NCBI GenBank assembly: GCA_965601455.1
Contig: OZ271831.1
Location: forward strand, 992,001-1,056,000
Source: JANQEU01 sp965601455
Lineage (GTDB): Bacteria; Bacteroidota; Bacteroidia; Cytophagales; Cyclobacteriaceae
Reading direction: 5' to 3'
Length of the DNA stretch: 64,000 nt
Part shown: piece after piece, positions 16,980-26,710 of the stretch
Numbering within the stretch: the stretch's first letter is position 1
How the letters are laid out: each line of letters starts with the position of its first letter
Made by a program: the position numbers and the translations under genes
The notes under the pieces: generated by a model
The model's input: the letters and a program-made list of their open reading frames with translations, nothing else
What the model was told of the DNA's origin: nothing
Databases searched by the model: none

Positions 16980-17163
16980 ACCTGAATTTAAATGTTACAA
17001 TTGGAAGATATAAAAACCTTTATCTAAATTGTTGGTTATCACTTTTTTTAAGTACTCAACCGTTTATTGAATTCCATGAAAATAGATTATCCGAGATTTT
17101 TTACAACCGGATGCATCCTTTTTCCCGTTTATGAATCTATTAAGTGTCTAAAACTCAAAAAAC

Positions 17164-19542
17164 ATGTTTCGAAACTTCCTGAAAACCACATTCCGTAATC
17201 TATGGAAGAACAAATCCTATGTCATTATAAATGTTATAGGATTATCACTCTGCCTTGCATGTTGTGTTGTCGCATACCTCAACTATAAGTACTCCGCTGA
17301 CTTTGATAAAAATCATGTGAATCACGAACGCATCTATAAGGTGCAGATAACCAAAGCATCAGGTGAAGCCACCCAACCTTATGGCATTACCCCTCTGGCT
17401 CTCTATTCCAGTATCAAAGATGAATTTACCGGAGTATCTCACTATACCCGGTATAACAACCCCTCTATGGTTTTGAAAAAGGACCTTAAAATCTTTAATA
17501 AAACCATTGCTTTCGCGGATGATGACTTCTTTGAAATGTTCACCTTTCCATTCAAATATGGAAATGCCGAGGCCTTCCTTCAAAAGGGAAATATTATTCT
17601 TTCAGAGGAAACTGCAGAAGTATATTTCGGGGAAATGGATCCTACAGGGGAACTGATTACCGTCATTGAAGACGATGGTACCCAACATGCAATGATAGTT
17701 GGTGGTGTGCTGGAGGATATCCCGAATAATTCAATGTTGAAATTTCACGCGATAACTCATTTTGAGCAGTATATCGACTTTCAGGAGGTAGAAAACAGTG
17801 ATTGGGGAAGGTTTATCGCTGCGACATTCTTCATGACTGAAACTAACGATTATCCGGATCATGTGATTAAGACTATCAATGACAAATACATTGCCGTACA
17901 AAACGAGGCGAGGCCGGATTGGGAGGTTAGTGGCTACTATCTTGATGTATTAACCACATTGGGTAAGAACTCGATTGAAATTTGGGCCAACTGGCTTAGT
18001 CAACCACCCCCGGATCCGGCAGTGACAGTGCCATTAATAATGGCTGTACTCATGTTATTGATCGCTTGTTTCAATTTCACTAATACCTCAATAGCGATCA
18101 GTAGCAAAAGGCTAAAGGAGATTGGCGTTCGAAAAGTCATGGGGAGTTCGAGAACCCAGGTGATTTACCAATTCATGGGTGAGAATATGATGTTGGTTCT
18201 CATTTCCATCATTTTTGCCCTTGCTATTTCTATGTGGTTAGTTCCAGCATACAGTAGTATGTGGGGATTTATCAACCTGAAACTGGATTTAACAACCAAT
18301 CCTGAGATTTATCTTTTCCTTTTCGGATTAATGGTTTTCACCTCTTTAGTTGCGGGTGCCTATCCTTCCATTTACATATCCTCTTTTCAGCCGGTAAGCA
18401 TTCTAAGAGGTACCCTTAGATTAGGTCGGGTAAGCGGATTATCAAAAGTCCTTCTTTCCAGTCAATACACGTTGACAGTAATTGCATTGATTGCCAGCCT
18501 TGCCTTTGCACAAAATGCCAGGTACCAGGAAGCGCTCGATGTTGGATTTAATAAAACCAATATCATTTCGGTACGAGCCGACAATAATTCAGAATTTGAG
18601 AGGTACTTTAATTCAGTATCTCAGATGTCTTCTATCGAATCTGTTGTGGGCACAAGAAATCACATTGGTTCATGGAACTATGGTAGAACACTCCGAAATG
18701 GAGAAAAAGAACTAGAATCCGGTATGCTGGATTTTGGAATTAACTACTACGATATCATGGATCTGGAAATGATTAAAGGGCGATATTTTGATAACGACAC
18801 CTACGAATCAGATCGACAAAATTCTATAATAGTTAATCAGCAAATGGTGGAGGCTTTTAAATGGGAGGAGCCGATTGGACAGGTACTTCGTCTAGATGAT
18901 ACCACGCGATTGACTGTCATCGGTGTCATGAAAGATTTTCACATGTGGGGTTTCTGGAATCCAATTAGTCCATTAGGTATTCGACTTGCCGATAAAGAAG
19001 ATATAGGCTTTCTCATTGTTAAGACGCAGCCGGGTAAGTTACAAGATACCTACAAAGAATTGGAAGCAAAGTGGTATGACGTGGCACCCATTAAACCGTT
19101 CAATGGAAATTACATGGACGAGCAACTCAAGGAGTCAACTGAAACTAACAATAATATCACTATTATGTTTACTTTCTTGGGATTGCTAGCCTTGGTCTTG
19201 TCATCCATTGGCCTCTATACACTTGTCTCTCTTACGGTAATCAAACGGGTAAAGGAAATCGGGATACGAAGGGCACTTGGCGCCACCATTAGCAATATTA
19301 TTGGGATTATGAATCGACCGTTTTACCTACTTCTTATCGTCGCGGCAGTGATTGGGGCATCACTTTCCTACTTTGCCATAGATGGTTTGATGGGCTCCAT
19401 CTGGGCTTATTATAAGGCATTAAGCATATGGTCAATTATTTTGCCACTTTTTGTTCTGTTCTTTATTTCAATATTAACAGCCTCAACCAAGGTATTTACT
19501 GCAGCTGCAAAAAATCCGGTTGATAGTCTGAGATACGAATAA
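17164..19542 (+). CDS. MacB/FtsX-type ABC transporter permease (ADOP family)
   Basis: Large inner-membrane permease of 792 residues with the duplicated MacB_PCD-FtsX layout: N-terminal helix (about 20-42), a periplasmic domain, three helices with the FtsX signature LKEIGVRKVMGSS (about 318-330) up to residue ~430, a second periplasmic domain, and a second FtsX set with VKEIGIRRALGAT (about 695-707). No ATPase gene is adjacent, so it must use an ATPase encoded elsewhere. Such permeases export or extract envelope substrates. Unlike the other two in the window it has no N-terminal prefix domain and no PadR partner. A strong terminator follows. Confidence 0.9.
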   Translation: MFRNFLKTTFRNLWKNKSYVIINVIGLSLCLACCVVAYLNYKYSADFDKNHVNHERIYKVQITKASGEATQPYGITPLALYSSIKDEFTGVSHYTRYNNPSMVLKKDLKIFNKTIAFADDDFFEMFTFPFKYGNAEAFLQKGNIILSEETAEVYFGEMDPTGELITVIEDDGTQHAMIVGGVLEDIPNNSMLKFHAITHFEQYIDFQEVENSDWGRFIAATFFMTETNDYPDHVIKTINDKYIAVQNEARPDWEVSGYYLDVLTTLGKNSIEIWANWLSQPPPDPAVTVPLIMAVLMLLIACFNFTNTSIAISSKRLKEIGVRKVMGSSRTQVIYQFMGENMMLVLISIIFALAISMWLVPAYSSMWGFINLKLDLTTNPEIYLFLFGLMVFTSLVAGAYPSIYISSFQPVSILRGTLRLGRVSGLSKVLLSSQYTLTVIALIASLAFAQNARYQEALDVGFNKTNIISVRADNNSEFERYFNSVSQMSSIESVVGTRNHIGSWNYGRTLRNGEKELESGMLDFGINYYDIMDLEMIKGRYFDNDTYESDRQNSIIVNQQMVEAFKWEEPIGQVLRLDDTTRLTVIGVMKDFHMWGFWNPISPLGIRLADKEDIGFLIVKTQPGKLQDTYKELEAKWYDVAPIKPFNGNYMDEQLKESTETNNNITIMFTFLGLLALVLSSIGLYTLVSLTVIKRVKEIGIRRALGATISNIIGIMNRPFYLLLIVAAVIGASLSYFAIDGLMGSIWAYYKALSIWSIILPLFVLFFISILTASTKVFTAAAKNPVDSLRYE

Positions 19543-19558
19543 ATTGATCATAAGCATT

Positions 19559-19591
19559 AAAGCCCTTTATCGATTATCGGTAAAGGGCTTT
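19559..19591 (+). terminator. intrinsic terminator
   Basis: Perfect 11-bp stem AAAGCCCTTTA (19559-19569) with TAAAGGGCTTT (19581-19591); the loop can pair further as CGA/TCG. The plus strand continues with Ts. It ends the permease transcript. Confidence 0.85.
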
Positions 19592-19806
19592 TTCGTTGAA
19601 TTAGGGTCGACTGATATCTATCAGAACTCTTTCTATTTTTTTTGGGTTATGTTTGCTTCGAGCACTGACCAAACCAATTAGCGCATCTCGTTGATTCTCT
19701 TTTTGAGTGATCCGTGCTTCGGTGAAATAAACAGTAATCCGTAACAGTTCATTAGGGGAGATTCTGATGGGTCCTGTACGCACAACCTGAACCTGATCAG
19801 AAAATC

Positions 19807-20919
19807 ATGATCGATTATAAGTTTTCAAACTCCCAGTATATTGAGTTTTCAAAAACCCTCAAGCAACGAATAAGTAGCTATTTTAAAGACAACAATCAAA
19901 GTCGGCATGCAAATACCGCAATGGTCGTGAAAACGATTATGGCCTTGTCTTTATATCTAATTCCCTATCTGGCCGTTGTCCTGATCGCACCAGGCAGCTT
20001 ACCAATCTTATTTGGGTTGTATATTCTCATGGGATTTGGAAAAACGTTTATCGGTACTTCTGTGATGCATGATGCCCTACACGGCTCTTATTCCAATAGT
20101 AAATGGGTAAACAACCTAATTGGTTCTTCTGCCTACATCATTGGCGTAGATCCTGATATGTGGAAATTTCAGCATAATGTTCTTCATCACACCTACACTA
20201 ATATTGAGCATATTGATGAGGATATAGAGCCTCGTTTTGTATTTCGGTTCACCCCGTATCAACCGCAAAAATGGTTTCATAACTATCAGCACATCTACGC
20301 GCCGATATTTTACTCGATAATGACTTTGTTTTGGGTGACCACCAAGGAGTACATCAGAATTTTTTCTTACCGCGAGAAAGGACTGATAAAATCAAATGGA
20401 AGAATGGTCTATCATTTTGCCAAGATCATCGCTGGTAAGATTTTTTACTTTGGACTTTTTCTATTCTTGCCCATGTATCTTTTACCGGTATCATGGGGCA
20501 TGGTAATTCTGTTGTTTGTTACTATGCATCTTGTGTCAGGGTTGCTGTTGAGTATCATTTTTCAGCCTGCACATGTGATGACAACAAACGAGTTCATCGA
20601 CTCGCATGAGGAGAATACAAGCGAGAAAAGTTGGTTTCTTCACCAACTTTGCACAACCTGTAATTACGGTTCGAAGCAACAATGGGTATATTGGTTTACG
20701 GGTGGTTTGAATTATCAGGTAGAACACCATCTCTTTCCGTATATCTGCCACATTCACTATAAAAAGCTGTCGGAAATTGTGAAAGAAACAACAGCCGAAT
20801 TCAATTTGCCGTATTTCTCGGAGGACACTTTTGGTTCAGCCATTAGCAACCATTTTCACATGCTGAAGCTATTGGGACGAGACGAATTCTCACTAGTGAA
20901 ACAACCACAAACAGCGTAA
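19807..20919 (+). CDS. membrane fatty acid desaturase
   Basis: Di-iron acyl-lipid or acyl-CoA desaturase of 370 residues. The three histidine boxes are HDALH (88-92), HNVLHH (123-128) and QVEHH (304-308), with four hydrophobic spans around 41-62, 65-85, 212-232 and 233-252. The QVEHH third box and overall length are those of front-end-like or delta-type desaturases of the Bacteroidota. It would introduce a double bond in membrane fatty acids using an electron donor not encoded nearby. It is monocistronic; the 15 kb around it holds no other lipid genes. Confidence 0.92.
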   Translation: MIDYKFSNSQYIEFSKTLKQRISSYFKDNNQSRHANTAMVVKTIMALSLYLIPYLAVVLIAPGSLPILFGLYILMGFGKTFIGTSVMHDALHGSYSNSKWVNNLIGSSAYIIGVDPDMWKFQHNVLHHTYTNIEHIDEDIEPRFVFRFTPYQPQKWFHNYQHIYAPIFYSIMTLFWVTTKEYIRIFSYREKGLIKSNGRMVYHFAKIIAGKIFYFGLFLFLPMYLLPVSWGMVILLFVTMHLVSGLLLSIIFQPAHVMTTNEFIDSHEENTSEKSWFLHQLCTTCNYGSKQQWVYWFTGGLNYQVEHHLFPYICHIHYKKLSEIVKETTAEFNLPYFSEDTFGSAISNHFHMLKLLGRDEFSLVKQPQTA

Positions 20920-21125
20920 GCGGCTCTCACTTCTCGGGTTCCCTCGATTCACGGTAATTCTTTCCATGATCCTGCGAGATATAATTCGTCTTCTCGGCAG
21001 TTAAATACGATATAGATTTCAAGGTATCCTGATCCTTAGTGCGTAAATTTATTATGGACTCAAGATGAGTAAGTGCTCTTGTCCAGCACTAAAATTCTTC
21101 AACTTTTTTAAACCTATGTCCGAAA

Positions 21126-24100
21126 ATGAAATACATCATCACAGTTATTCATCTGGTTTCATTTATATCCATGACCTCCGGACTTGCTCAAACTAATGAA
21201 TGGGAAAACCCCTCAATTATCGAAAGAAACAAGGTCGAAGGCCATGTCGATTTCTTGCCATACGAATCGATTGAGTCAGCACGTTCAGGCGATCCGGAGC
21301 AGTCCACATACTACCAGAGTCTAAATGGTACCTGGAAATTTAATTTTGTGAAGAAACCGTCTGAACGGCCAAAAGACTTTTTCAATTCTGATTTTGATGA
21401 TTCAGGTTGGGACGAGATTAAAGTGCCGTCAAACTGGGAGATTGAGGGGTTTGGAATCCCTATCTACACAAACATCCGATATCCATTTCCAGCGAATCCA
21501 CCGAAAGTGGATAATGAATACAATCCGGTTGGTACTTATCGACGTACGTTCACCATTCCTGAAAATTGGTCAGATAGAGAAGTTTTTCTTGTGCTTTCTT
21601 CCGTCTCCGGATACACCAGAGTGTTCGTCAATGGTACTGAAGTTGGGATGACTAAAGTGGCAAAATCCCCCTCGGAGTTTGATGTTACAACTCATCTCAG
21701 CACCGGTGAGAATACGATTGCTATTCAGGTTTTTCGTTGGCATGATGGAAGTTATCTTGAAGACCAGGATTTTTGGAGACTTAGTGGGTTGGAACAAGAT
21801 GTTTTCCTGTATTCCTTACCGAAAATAACCGTATGGGACTATTTCCTGAAGGCCGGTTTGGATGACTCGTATGAACAAGGGACTTTTCAGGCAGATATAA
21901 ATCTTCGTAATTTTTCGGAAAGCAGGCTGGCAGGTAAACTCCTGTTGGAAATATTTCCAGTTGGTGGAGACGAATCCATTTATTCACAAGAGCAAGTAAT
22001 TGGCGACGCATCGGAGGTAGTCTCTTTTGAATCGGTGCTGGATGTTGAACCATGGTCTGCAGAGAGGCCGAATCTGTATGACTGTGTCATCTCCCTATAC
22101 GATGATAAAGGCAAACAGCTGCTTGTGACTAGTGATCAGGTGGGATTCAGATCGGTGGAACTCAAAGATGCTCAGCTGCTGATCAACGGTGTAGATGTTA
22201 TTGTTAAAGGGGTCAATCTCCATATCCATGACGACGTCCTTGGGCATGTGCCAACCAAGGAGATGATGATAAAGGACATCCAGTTGATGAAACAGCATAA
22301 TATCAACGCTATTCGAACCAGCCATTATCCTCAAAATCCACTCTTTTATGACCTATGCGATAAGTACGGTATGTATGTCGTTGATGAGGCAAATATTGAG
22401 TCTCATGGCATGGGCGCCACAAATCAAGGTCCGTTTGATGAAAAAATTCATCCGGCCTACCTCGAGATATGGGCTCCCGCACATATGGATAGGATCAAAC
22501 GCTTAGTTGAGAGAGATAAGAACCATCCTTCAGTGATCATGTGGTCCATGGGAAATGAGTGTGGAAATGGACAAGTATTTTATGACGGATATGACTGGAT
22601 AAAGAACCGTGATGAAACTCGTTTGGTACTTTTCGAGCAAGCCGGGGAAAACCCGAATACTGACATTGTAAGTCCAATGTATCCCGGAATGGAATCTATG
22701 AAGCAATACGCTTCAGCAACCGACAAAACCCGTCCATACATCATGTGTGAGTACTCTCATGCCATGGGGAATAGTAATGGAAATTTTCAGGAATACTGGG
22801 ATATTATTCTCGAAAGTAAGCAAATGCAGGGCGGATTTATTTGGGATTGGGTTGACCAGGGGTTAAGAGCCGAAGATGAAAACGGAGTGTTTTGGGCCTA
22901 CGGCGGAGACCTTGGAAGTGGGGATCTCTACCATGATCAAAATTTCTGTGCCAATGGCTTGGTATCTTCCAACAGAACACCACATCCCGGGATTTTGGAG
23001 GTGAAGAAAGTCTATCAGAATATTCTTTTTGACTACGCTATAGACCAGCAGAGATTACGTGTGAAGAATATGCATGACTTTATTGATCTATCCGGATTTG
23101 ATTTAAAATATGAGATTTATAGAGAGGGGGAGTTAATGTTGGCAAAGGAATTGGATGTAAATGCGGAGCCACATTCCGAAACTCAGGTGGATATTGAGAT
23201 ACCTGAAATGGTTGGAGGTGAATATGTTCTAAACGTATATGCCTACACATCATCTGAACAACCATTGATTCCGACGGGACATGAAGTTGCTAGGGAACAG
23301 TTTGTTTTACAGGCGTACCCGTTTGAATCCAATACCATTGAGGGATCTCTAAAAATTGAAAAAAAGAAGGGTCAGTCCCTTACTTTTCAGTCAGGTTCAA
23401 TTTCAGGAGAATTTAATCTTGAAAATGGGCGGTTAGTTAGATACGAAAATGGAGGAAAAGGAATAGATGGATTCCCTGAACCTTATTTCTGGCGAGCACC
23501 CATTGACAACGACTTTGGGAACTGGATGCCACAACGTTTGAGGGTCTGGAAGACGGCTCATGAGGAACCAGAGGTAAAGAAAGTGACTGTTGGTAAGCAG
23601 ACAGAAGGTGGACAATCTATTCAAGTGGAATATGCGGTAACTGATCAAATGGCTAATTATACTTTAGATTATCTGATTCTTAACGATGGAGCAATCCAGG
23701 TGAATGCCACTATAGATATGAGCGGAAAAGATCTACCCGAGTTACCCCGATTTGGCATGAGAATGGCAGTACCTGGCGAGTATAGAAATACCATGTTCTA
23801 TGGCCGAGGTCCAGTTGAAAACTACTCAGACCGCTATAGTGCCGCCTTTCTTGGTGTTTGGGAATTTGACGTGAATCAGTATAAAATGCCTTACATAAGA
23901 CCGCAGGAATATGGTAATCACACCGACGTTCGTTGGGTACAACTCTCCGATGATCAGGGAAATTCGCTAGTCGTTCGTGGGATTCAACCAGTAAATTTTA
24001 GTGCGTTGAATCTCAGGGCGGAGGATCTTGATCCGGGCGAGACCAAACAGCAAAGACACCCAACAGATTTAAAGTACCGTGATGATATAACCTTGCATGT

Positions 24101-24242
24101 TGACTTTGCACAGCGCGGATTAGGTGGAGATAACTCTTGGGGTGCGATGCCTCATGCAGCCTACCGATTGGAAGAAGAGACTTACAGTTACGGCTTTGTA
24201 TTTAAGTTGGAGAACCAGAAGATTTTTCCTGAAAGAAAGTGA
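21126..24242 (+). CDS. secreted GH2 beta-galactosidase
   Basis: Glycoside hydrolase family 2 enzyme of 1038 residues, LacZ-like in length. A signal peptide (about 1-21, ending GLAQ) sends it to the periplasm or outside. Domains in order: sugar-binding jelly roll (about 60-230, with LNGTWKFNF and VPSNWEIEGFG), immunoglobulin-like domain, TIM barrel, and C-terminal beta-galactosidase small-chain domain (about 760-1030, FWRAPIDNDFG). The acid/base is Glu478 in WSMGNECGNG and the nucleophile is Glu542 in MCEYSHAMGNSNG. It is not in a SusCD locus, so it probably acts on galactosides released by other enzymes. The gene faces a small gene across only 13 bp. Confidence 0.95.
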   Translation: MKYIITVIHLVSFISMTSGLAQTNEWENPSIIERNKVEGHVDFLPYESIESARSGDPEQSTYYQSLNGTWKFNFVKKPSERPKDFFNSDFDDSGWDEIKVPSNWEIEGFGIPIYTNIRYPFPANPPKVDNEYNPVGTYRRTFTIPENWSDREVFLVLSSVSGYTRVFVNGTEVGMTKVAKSPSEFDVTTHLSTGENTIAIQVFRWHDGSYLEDQDFWRLSGLEQDVFLYSLPKITVWDYFLKAGLDDSYEQGTFQADINLRNFSESRLAGKLLLEIFPVGGDESIYSQEQVIGDASEVVSFESVLDVEPWSAERPNLYDCVISLYDDKGKQLLVTSDQVGFRSVELKDAQLLINGVDVIVKGVNLHIHDDVLGHVPTKEMMIKDIQLMKQHNINAIRTSHYPQNPLFYDLCDKYGMYVVDEANIESHGMGATNQGPFDEKIHPAYLEIWAPAHMDRIKRLVERDKNHPSVIMWSMGNECGNGQVFYDGYDWIKNRDETRLVLFEQAGENPNTDIVSPMYPGMESMKQYASATDKTRPYIMCEYSHAMGNSNGNFQEYWDIILESKQMQGGFIWDWVDQGLRAEDENGVFWAYGGDLGSGDLYHDQNFCANGLVSSNRTPHPGILEVKKVYQNILFDYAIDQQRLRVKNMHDFIDLSGFDLKYEIYREGELMLAKELDVNAEPHSETQVDIEIPEMVGGEYVLNVYAYTSSEQPLIPTGHEVAREQFVLQAYPFESNTIEGSLKIEKKKGQSLTFQSGSISGEFNLENGRLVRYENGGKGIDGFPEPYFWRAPIDNDFGNWMPQRLRVWKTAHEEPEVKKVTVGKQTEGGQSIQVEYAVTDQMANYTLDYLILNDGAIQVNATIDMSGKDLPELPRFGMRMAVPGEYRNTMFYGRGPVENYSDRYSAAFLGVWEFDVNQYKMPYIRPQEYGNHTDVRWVQLSDDQGNSLVVRGIQPVNFSALNLRAEDLDPGETKQQRHPTDLKYRDDITLHVDFAQRGLGGDNSWGAMPHAAYRLEEETYSYGFVFKLENQKIFPERK

Positions 24243-24255
24243 TCAATTACGAAGT

Positions 24256-24669
24256 CTACAACAAGTCAGACTCAGAAATTCGTTTTCGTTCATTTGATAG
24301 CCATTGCATTGCATCGTTGTAATCGGATAGTATACGAATGTTATAGTTTTTTGGCTTCTTTAGGTTCACAAAGAAATTGGTCAGACTTTCATTGGGTATT
24401 TTCTTAAATACAACCGCTGTATGAATGCTTTTGAAATGCCCACTAAGTTCATTTATCATCGCCTTCGTGTAATCCAGATCCGCTAGAATTGAGTTAAGCT
24501 GAAATTTGAAATTTCCAATCCTCAAGTCGTCAAGGTTAAATAACCTGTCAAGGTGACCATACTTTTCAAGAATTTCATCACTTATCGTGTTGAAATCATG
24601 GATAGTAAAATTATCGTCACTAACAACATAGACGACATCCTCGTCAAAATTATAATGTGTTTTTATCAA
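24256..24669 (-). CDS. SpoIIAA/STAS-like hypothetical protein
   Basis: Cytosolic protein of 137 residues, not firmly recognised. The pattern of short strands and helices (VVYVVSDDNFTIHDF, RLFNLDDLRIG, AVVFKKIPNESLTNFFV, IRILSDYNDAMQWL) resembles the SpoIIAA-like proteins of Bacteroidota, which take the STAS fold and may respond to the membrane. It contains no obvious phosphorylatable serine motif. It stands alone and converges with the beta-galactosidase gene. Confidence 0.55.
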   Translation of the reverse strand: MIKTHYNFDEDVVYVVSDDNFTIHDFNTISDEILEKYGHLDRLFNLDDLRIGNFKFQLNSILADLDYTKAMINELSGHFKSIHTAVVFKKIPNESLTNFFVNLKKPKNYNIRILSDYNDAMQWLSNERKRISESDLL

Positions 24670-24789
24670 AATAGTGAGTTAAGCGGTTTTCTAAGTTACG
24701 TATTCAGAGCTTAGAAGTTTGAGTAATTATTAATTATCCAATAGCTGTTTTGTTCTCTACGAGTATACTAGCACTAAACCTTCTTGTCA

Positions 24790-25596
24790 TTACAATTTTT
24801 TGTTGTCGACAACCTTGTATGAGGGTTCATCGTTCTTGCCTTTTTCAATAAAAATCAGGTTATGATAGAAGGTGACAGCAATGATATTAAGGTCGAAGTA
24901 AGAGGGTTGGTAGCCTTCGATTAAAAATTCGGCATGGTTAACACCATCAGCTCTCTTCTTGAAGTAGTTCATCATGGTGTTCGAATTCTGTAGGTCGTTA
25001 CTATCGCCACCATGACTTTCCCAGTAGGAGGTTTGAGTATCTTCTACCACGTACATCCCTCCATCCTTTAAGTGGGGGAAGAGATATTCGAAAGAAGCGA
25101 TAACGTGGCTATTGATGTGGCTACCATCGTCGATGATAATGTCCAGGGGTCCGGTTTTGGATATTACCTCTTCCAGGAACTTTTCGTCCGACTGATCCCC
25201 CTGAAAAATGGTAATTCTAGGTTCTTCGAGGGCCTTTTTATCATGAATATCAATGGCATAGATCTGACCGTCATCGAAGAATTTCTTCCACATTCGTAGA
25301 CTGTTGGCACCAATCTCCGGATGTTCGTACCCACCAACGCCAATCTCCAGCATATTCACTTTTTTACCCAGGTAAGGACTCAGGTGTTTTTGATAATGCC
25401 TGGTGTAAGAGTGACGGGTGTTCTTGTCCGTGCGATATACGGAACTCAGATAATCAAGATCTTTAGAATTGAGTTGAGATCCCGCTTGTTCATATGCGTT
25501 TCTCAGGGCAAAACGAAGACTTTTAGGAAGCCATTTTCGAACAGTTGCAAGAATTGACAATTTTTTTACTTTCTTTATCGCCTCTAAATTGACCAT
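24790..25596 (-). CDS. MycE/TylF-like class I SAM methyltransferase
   Basis: SAM-dependent O-methyltransferase-like protein of 268 residues. The N-terminal DKNTRHSYTRHY segment, SAM site MLEIGVGGY, acidic residue in IYAIDIHDK and the metal-binding IIIDDGSH followed by FEYLFPHLKDGGMYVVEDTQ are the layout of the mycinamicin/macrocin sugar O-methyltransferase group. In non-producing bacteria such enzymes often modify surface glycans. No glycan cluster is adjacent, though a PhyH oxygenase gene diverges from it 114 bp away. I prefer the ATG at 25596 over a TTG at 25626. Confidence 0.85.
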   Translation of the reverse strand: MVNLEAIKKVKKLSILATVRKWLPKSLRFALRNAYEQAGSQLNSKDLDYLSSVYRTDKNTRHSYTRHYQKHLSPYLGKKVNMLEIGVGGYEHPEIGANSLRMWKKFFDDGQIYAIDIHDKKALEEPRITIFQGDQSDEKFLEEVISKTGPLDIIIDDGSHINSHVIASFEYLFPHLKDGGMYVVEDTQTSYWESHGGDSNDLQNSNTMMNYFKKRADGVNHAEFLIEGYQPSYFDLNIIAVTFYHNLIFIEKGKNDEPSYKVVDNKKL

Positions 25597-25669
25597 TTGT
25601 GAAATGGTATCAAAACACTGAATCAAATACTCTTTCCGATAAATAATAAATTGGAATTAGAAGACAATT

Positions 25670-25709
25670 CAGTTTCCCGCTCTTTTTTTCAGTTTCCCGC
25701 TCTTTTTTT
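25670..25709 (+). repeat. perfect 20-bp tandem duplication before PhyH start
   Basis: CAGTTTCCCGCTCTTTTTTT occurs twice in tandem, 25670-25689 and 25690-25709, ending 1 bp before the ATG at 25711. Each unit ends in a T tract. It lies in the 5' leader or promoter spacer and could change expression by slippage. Confidence 0.9.
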
Positions 25710-25710
25710 T

Positions 25711-26655
25711 ATGAAAGATAGACTAAGACCAGATGAGAAAGCACACCTGGATGATTTTGGTTACGTCCTATTAAAAGGCGTACTTGCCCAAAAAGATTTA
25801 CAGGTCATTAAGTCAAGGCTAGATCAAATAAAAGCGGAAGAAGGACCACGACTGGGGGAGTTTGGGCGATCCCATTACCGGGAAATGTTATTAGAAAAGA
25901 AGTCTAGGGTGAGGTTATGGTTATTTGATTGTCAGTTTCGGATATGGAAGGTAATATTGAATTCAATTTTCGTCGTTTTTCCAGTAACCAGAAAAATAGT
26001 TTATGCCTTTGGTAAGGGCCTTCATCAAAGTCGTGAAGGGTCTTTGCGACGGGAGATTTGTCAAATGATGATCACTATTTTAGAGCAATTTGACCAGAAA
26101 GACGAAAGAATATGCGACCTGGTGAATAAAGGAAATGTATTCAGTCTCATTTACCGAAATAGTAAGGTGTTGGATGCAGTTCGCCATGTTATTGGGGATC
26201 AATTTAAACTTAGCTCCTTAAACGTCAGATCACCTAAAAGAGGTAATTTGACTCAGAAACTCCACGTGGACTACCCTTGGGCTGTAGCGCCAGGTGATTA
26301 TTTTGCTTGCAATGCCCTTTGGTTGTTGGATGACATGAATTTAGAAAATGGCCCTACCCGGGTGGTTCCTGGCACGCATCGAAAAGCTTCTTTACCCAAA
26401 GATGAAATGGATGATCCAAGACATCCACATCCCGAGGAAAAGTTGATTGTGGCAAATGCGGGAGACGTAATTTTTCTGAATTCGCATATATGGCATGGTG
26501 GAACGAGTAATCGAAGTGGTGAAAGTCGAGCGATTATACAGAGCTACTTTGTTCACAAAGCACACCCTTCCCAGCAGCAGCAGCGGCAACAGCTTCGTGA
26601 CAATACCAGGTCTTTTTTGACTGCAGAAGATCTAAGGGTTTTAGATATTATTTGA
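25711..26655 (+). CDS. phytanoyl-CoA dioxygenase (PhyH) family protein
   Basis: Fe(II)/2-oxoglutarate-dependent oxygenase of 314 residues. The double-stranded beta-helix core has the HVD pair (His185, Asp187), a stretch NALWLLDDMNLENGPTRVVPGTH, and the distal His in SHIWHGGTSNRSGESR with an Arg that would bind 2-oxoglutarate. Residues 70-140 form an inserted helical region. An upstream TTG at 25651 is in frame, but it would translate the tandem repeat, so the ATG at 25711 is preferred. The substrate is unknown; divergence from a MycE-like methyltransferase hints at tailoring of the same small molecule or glycan, which is inference only. Confidence 0.85.
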   Translation: MKDRLRPDEKAHLDDFGYVLLKGVLAQKDLQVIKSRLDQIKAEEGPRLGEFGRSHYREMLLEKKSRVRLWLFDCQFRIWKVILNSIFVVFPVTRKIVYAFGKGLHQSREGSLRREICQMMITILEQFDQKDERICDLVNKGNVFSLIYRNSKVLDAVRHVIGDQFKLSSLNVRSPKRGNLTQKLHVDYPWAVAPGDYFACNALWLLDDMNLENGPTRVVPGTHRKASLPKDEMDDPRHPHPEEKLIVANAGDVIFLNSHIWHGGTSNRSGESRAIIQSYFVHKAHPSQQQQRQQLRDNTRSFLTAEDLRVLDII

Positions 26656-26710
26656 GCTTGATTATTTTATTTGCCCAATAAAATACACTATTGCATATCT
26701 TTTACTGAAA

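Noticed and set aside
19601..19806. Minus-strand frame of about 60 codons with good-looking codon use between the permease terminator and desaturase gene
   Set aside because: It has only a GTG start right after an in-frame stop region, no promoter, no terminator and no recognisable domain; it could be a gene relic but the support is too thin.
25670..25709. Two repeat units considered as a CRISPR remnant
   Set aside because: They are directly joined with no spacer and no cas gene exists in the window.
25651..25710. In-frame TTG extension of the PhyH protein
   Set aside because: It would translate the tandem repeat as a low-complexity leader; the ATG at 25711 starts a normal PhyH N-terminus.
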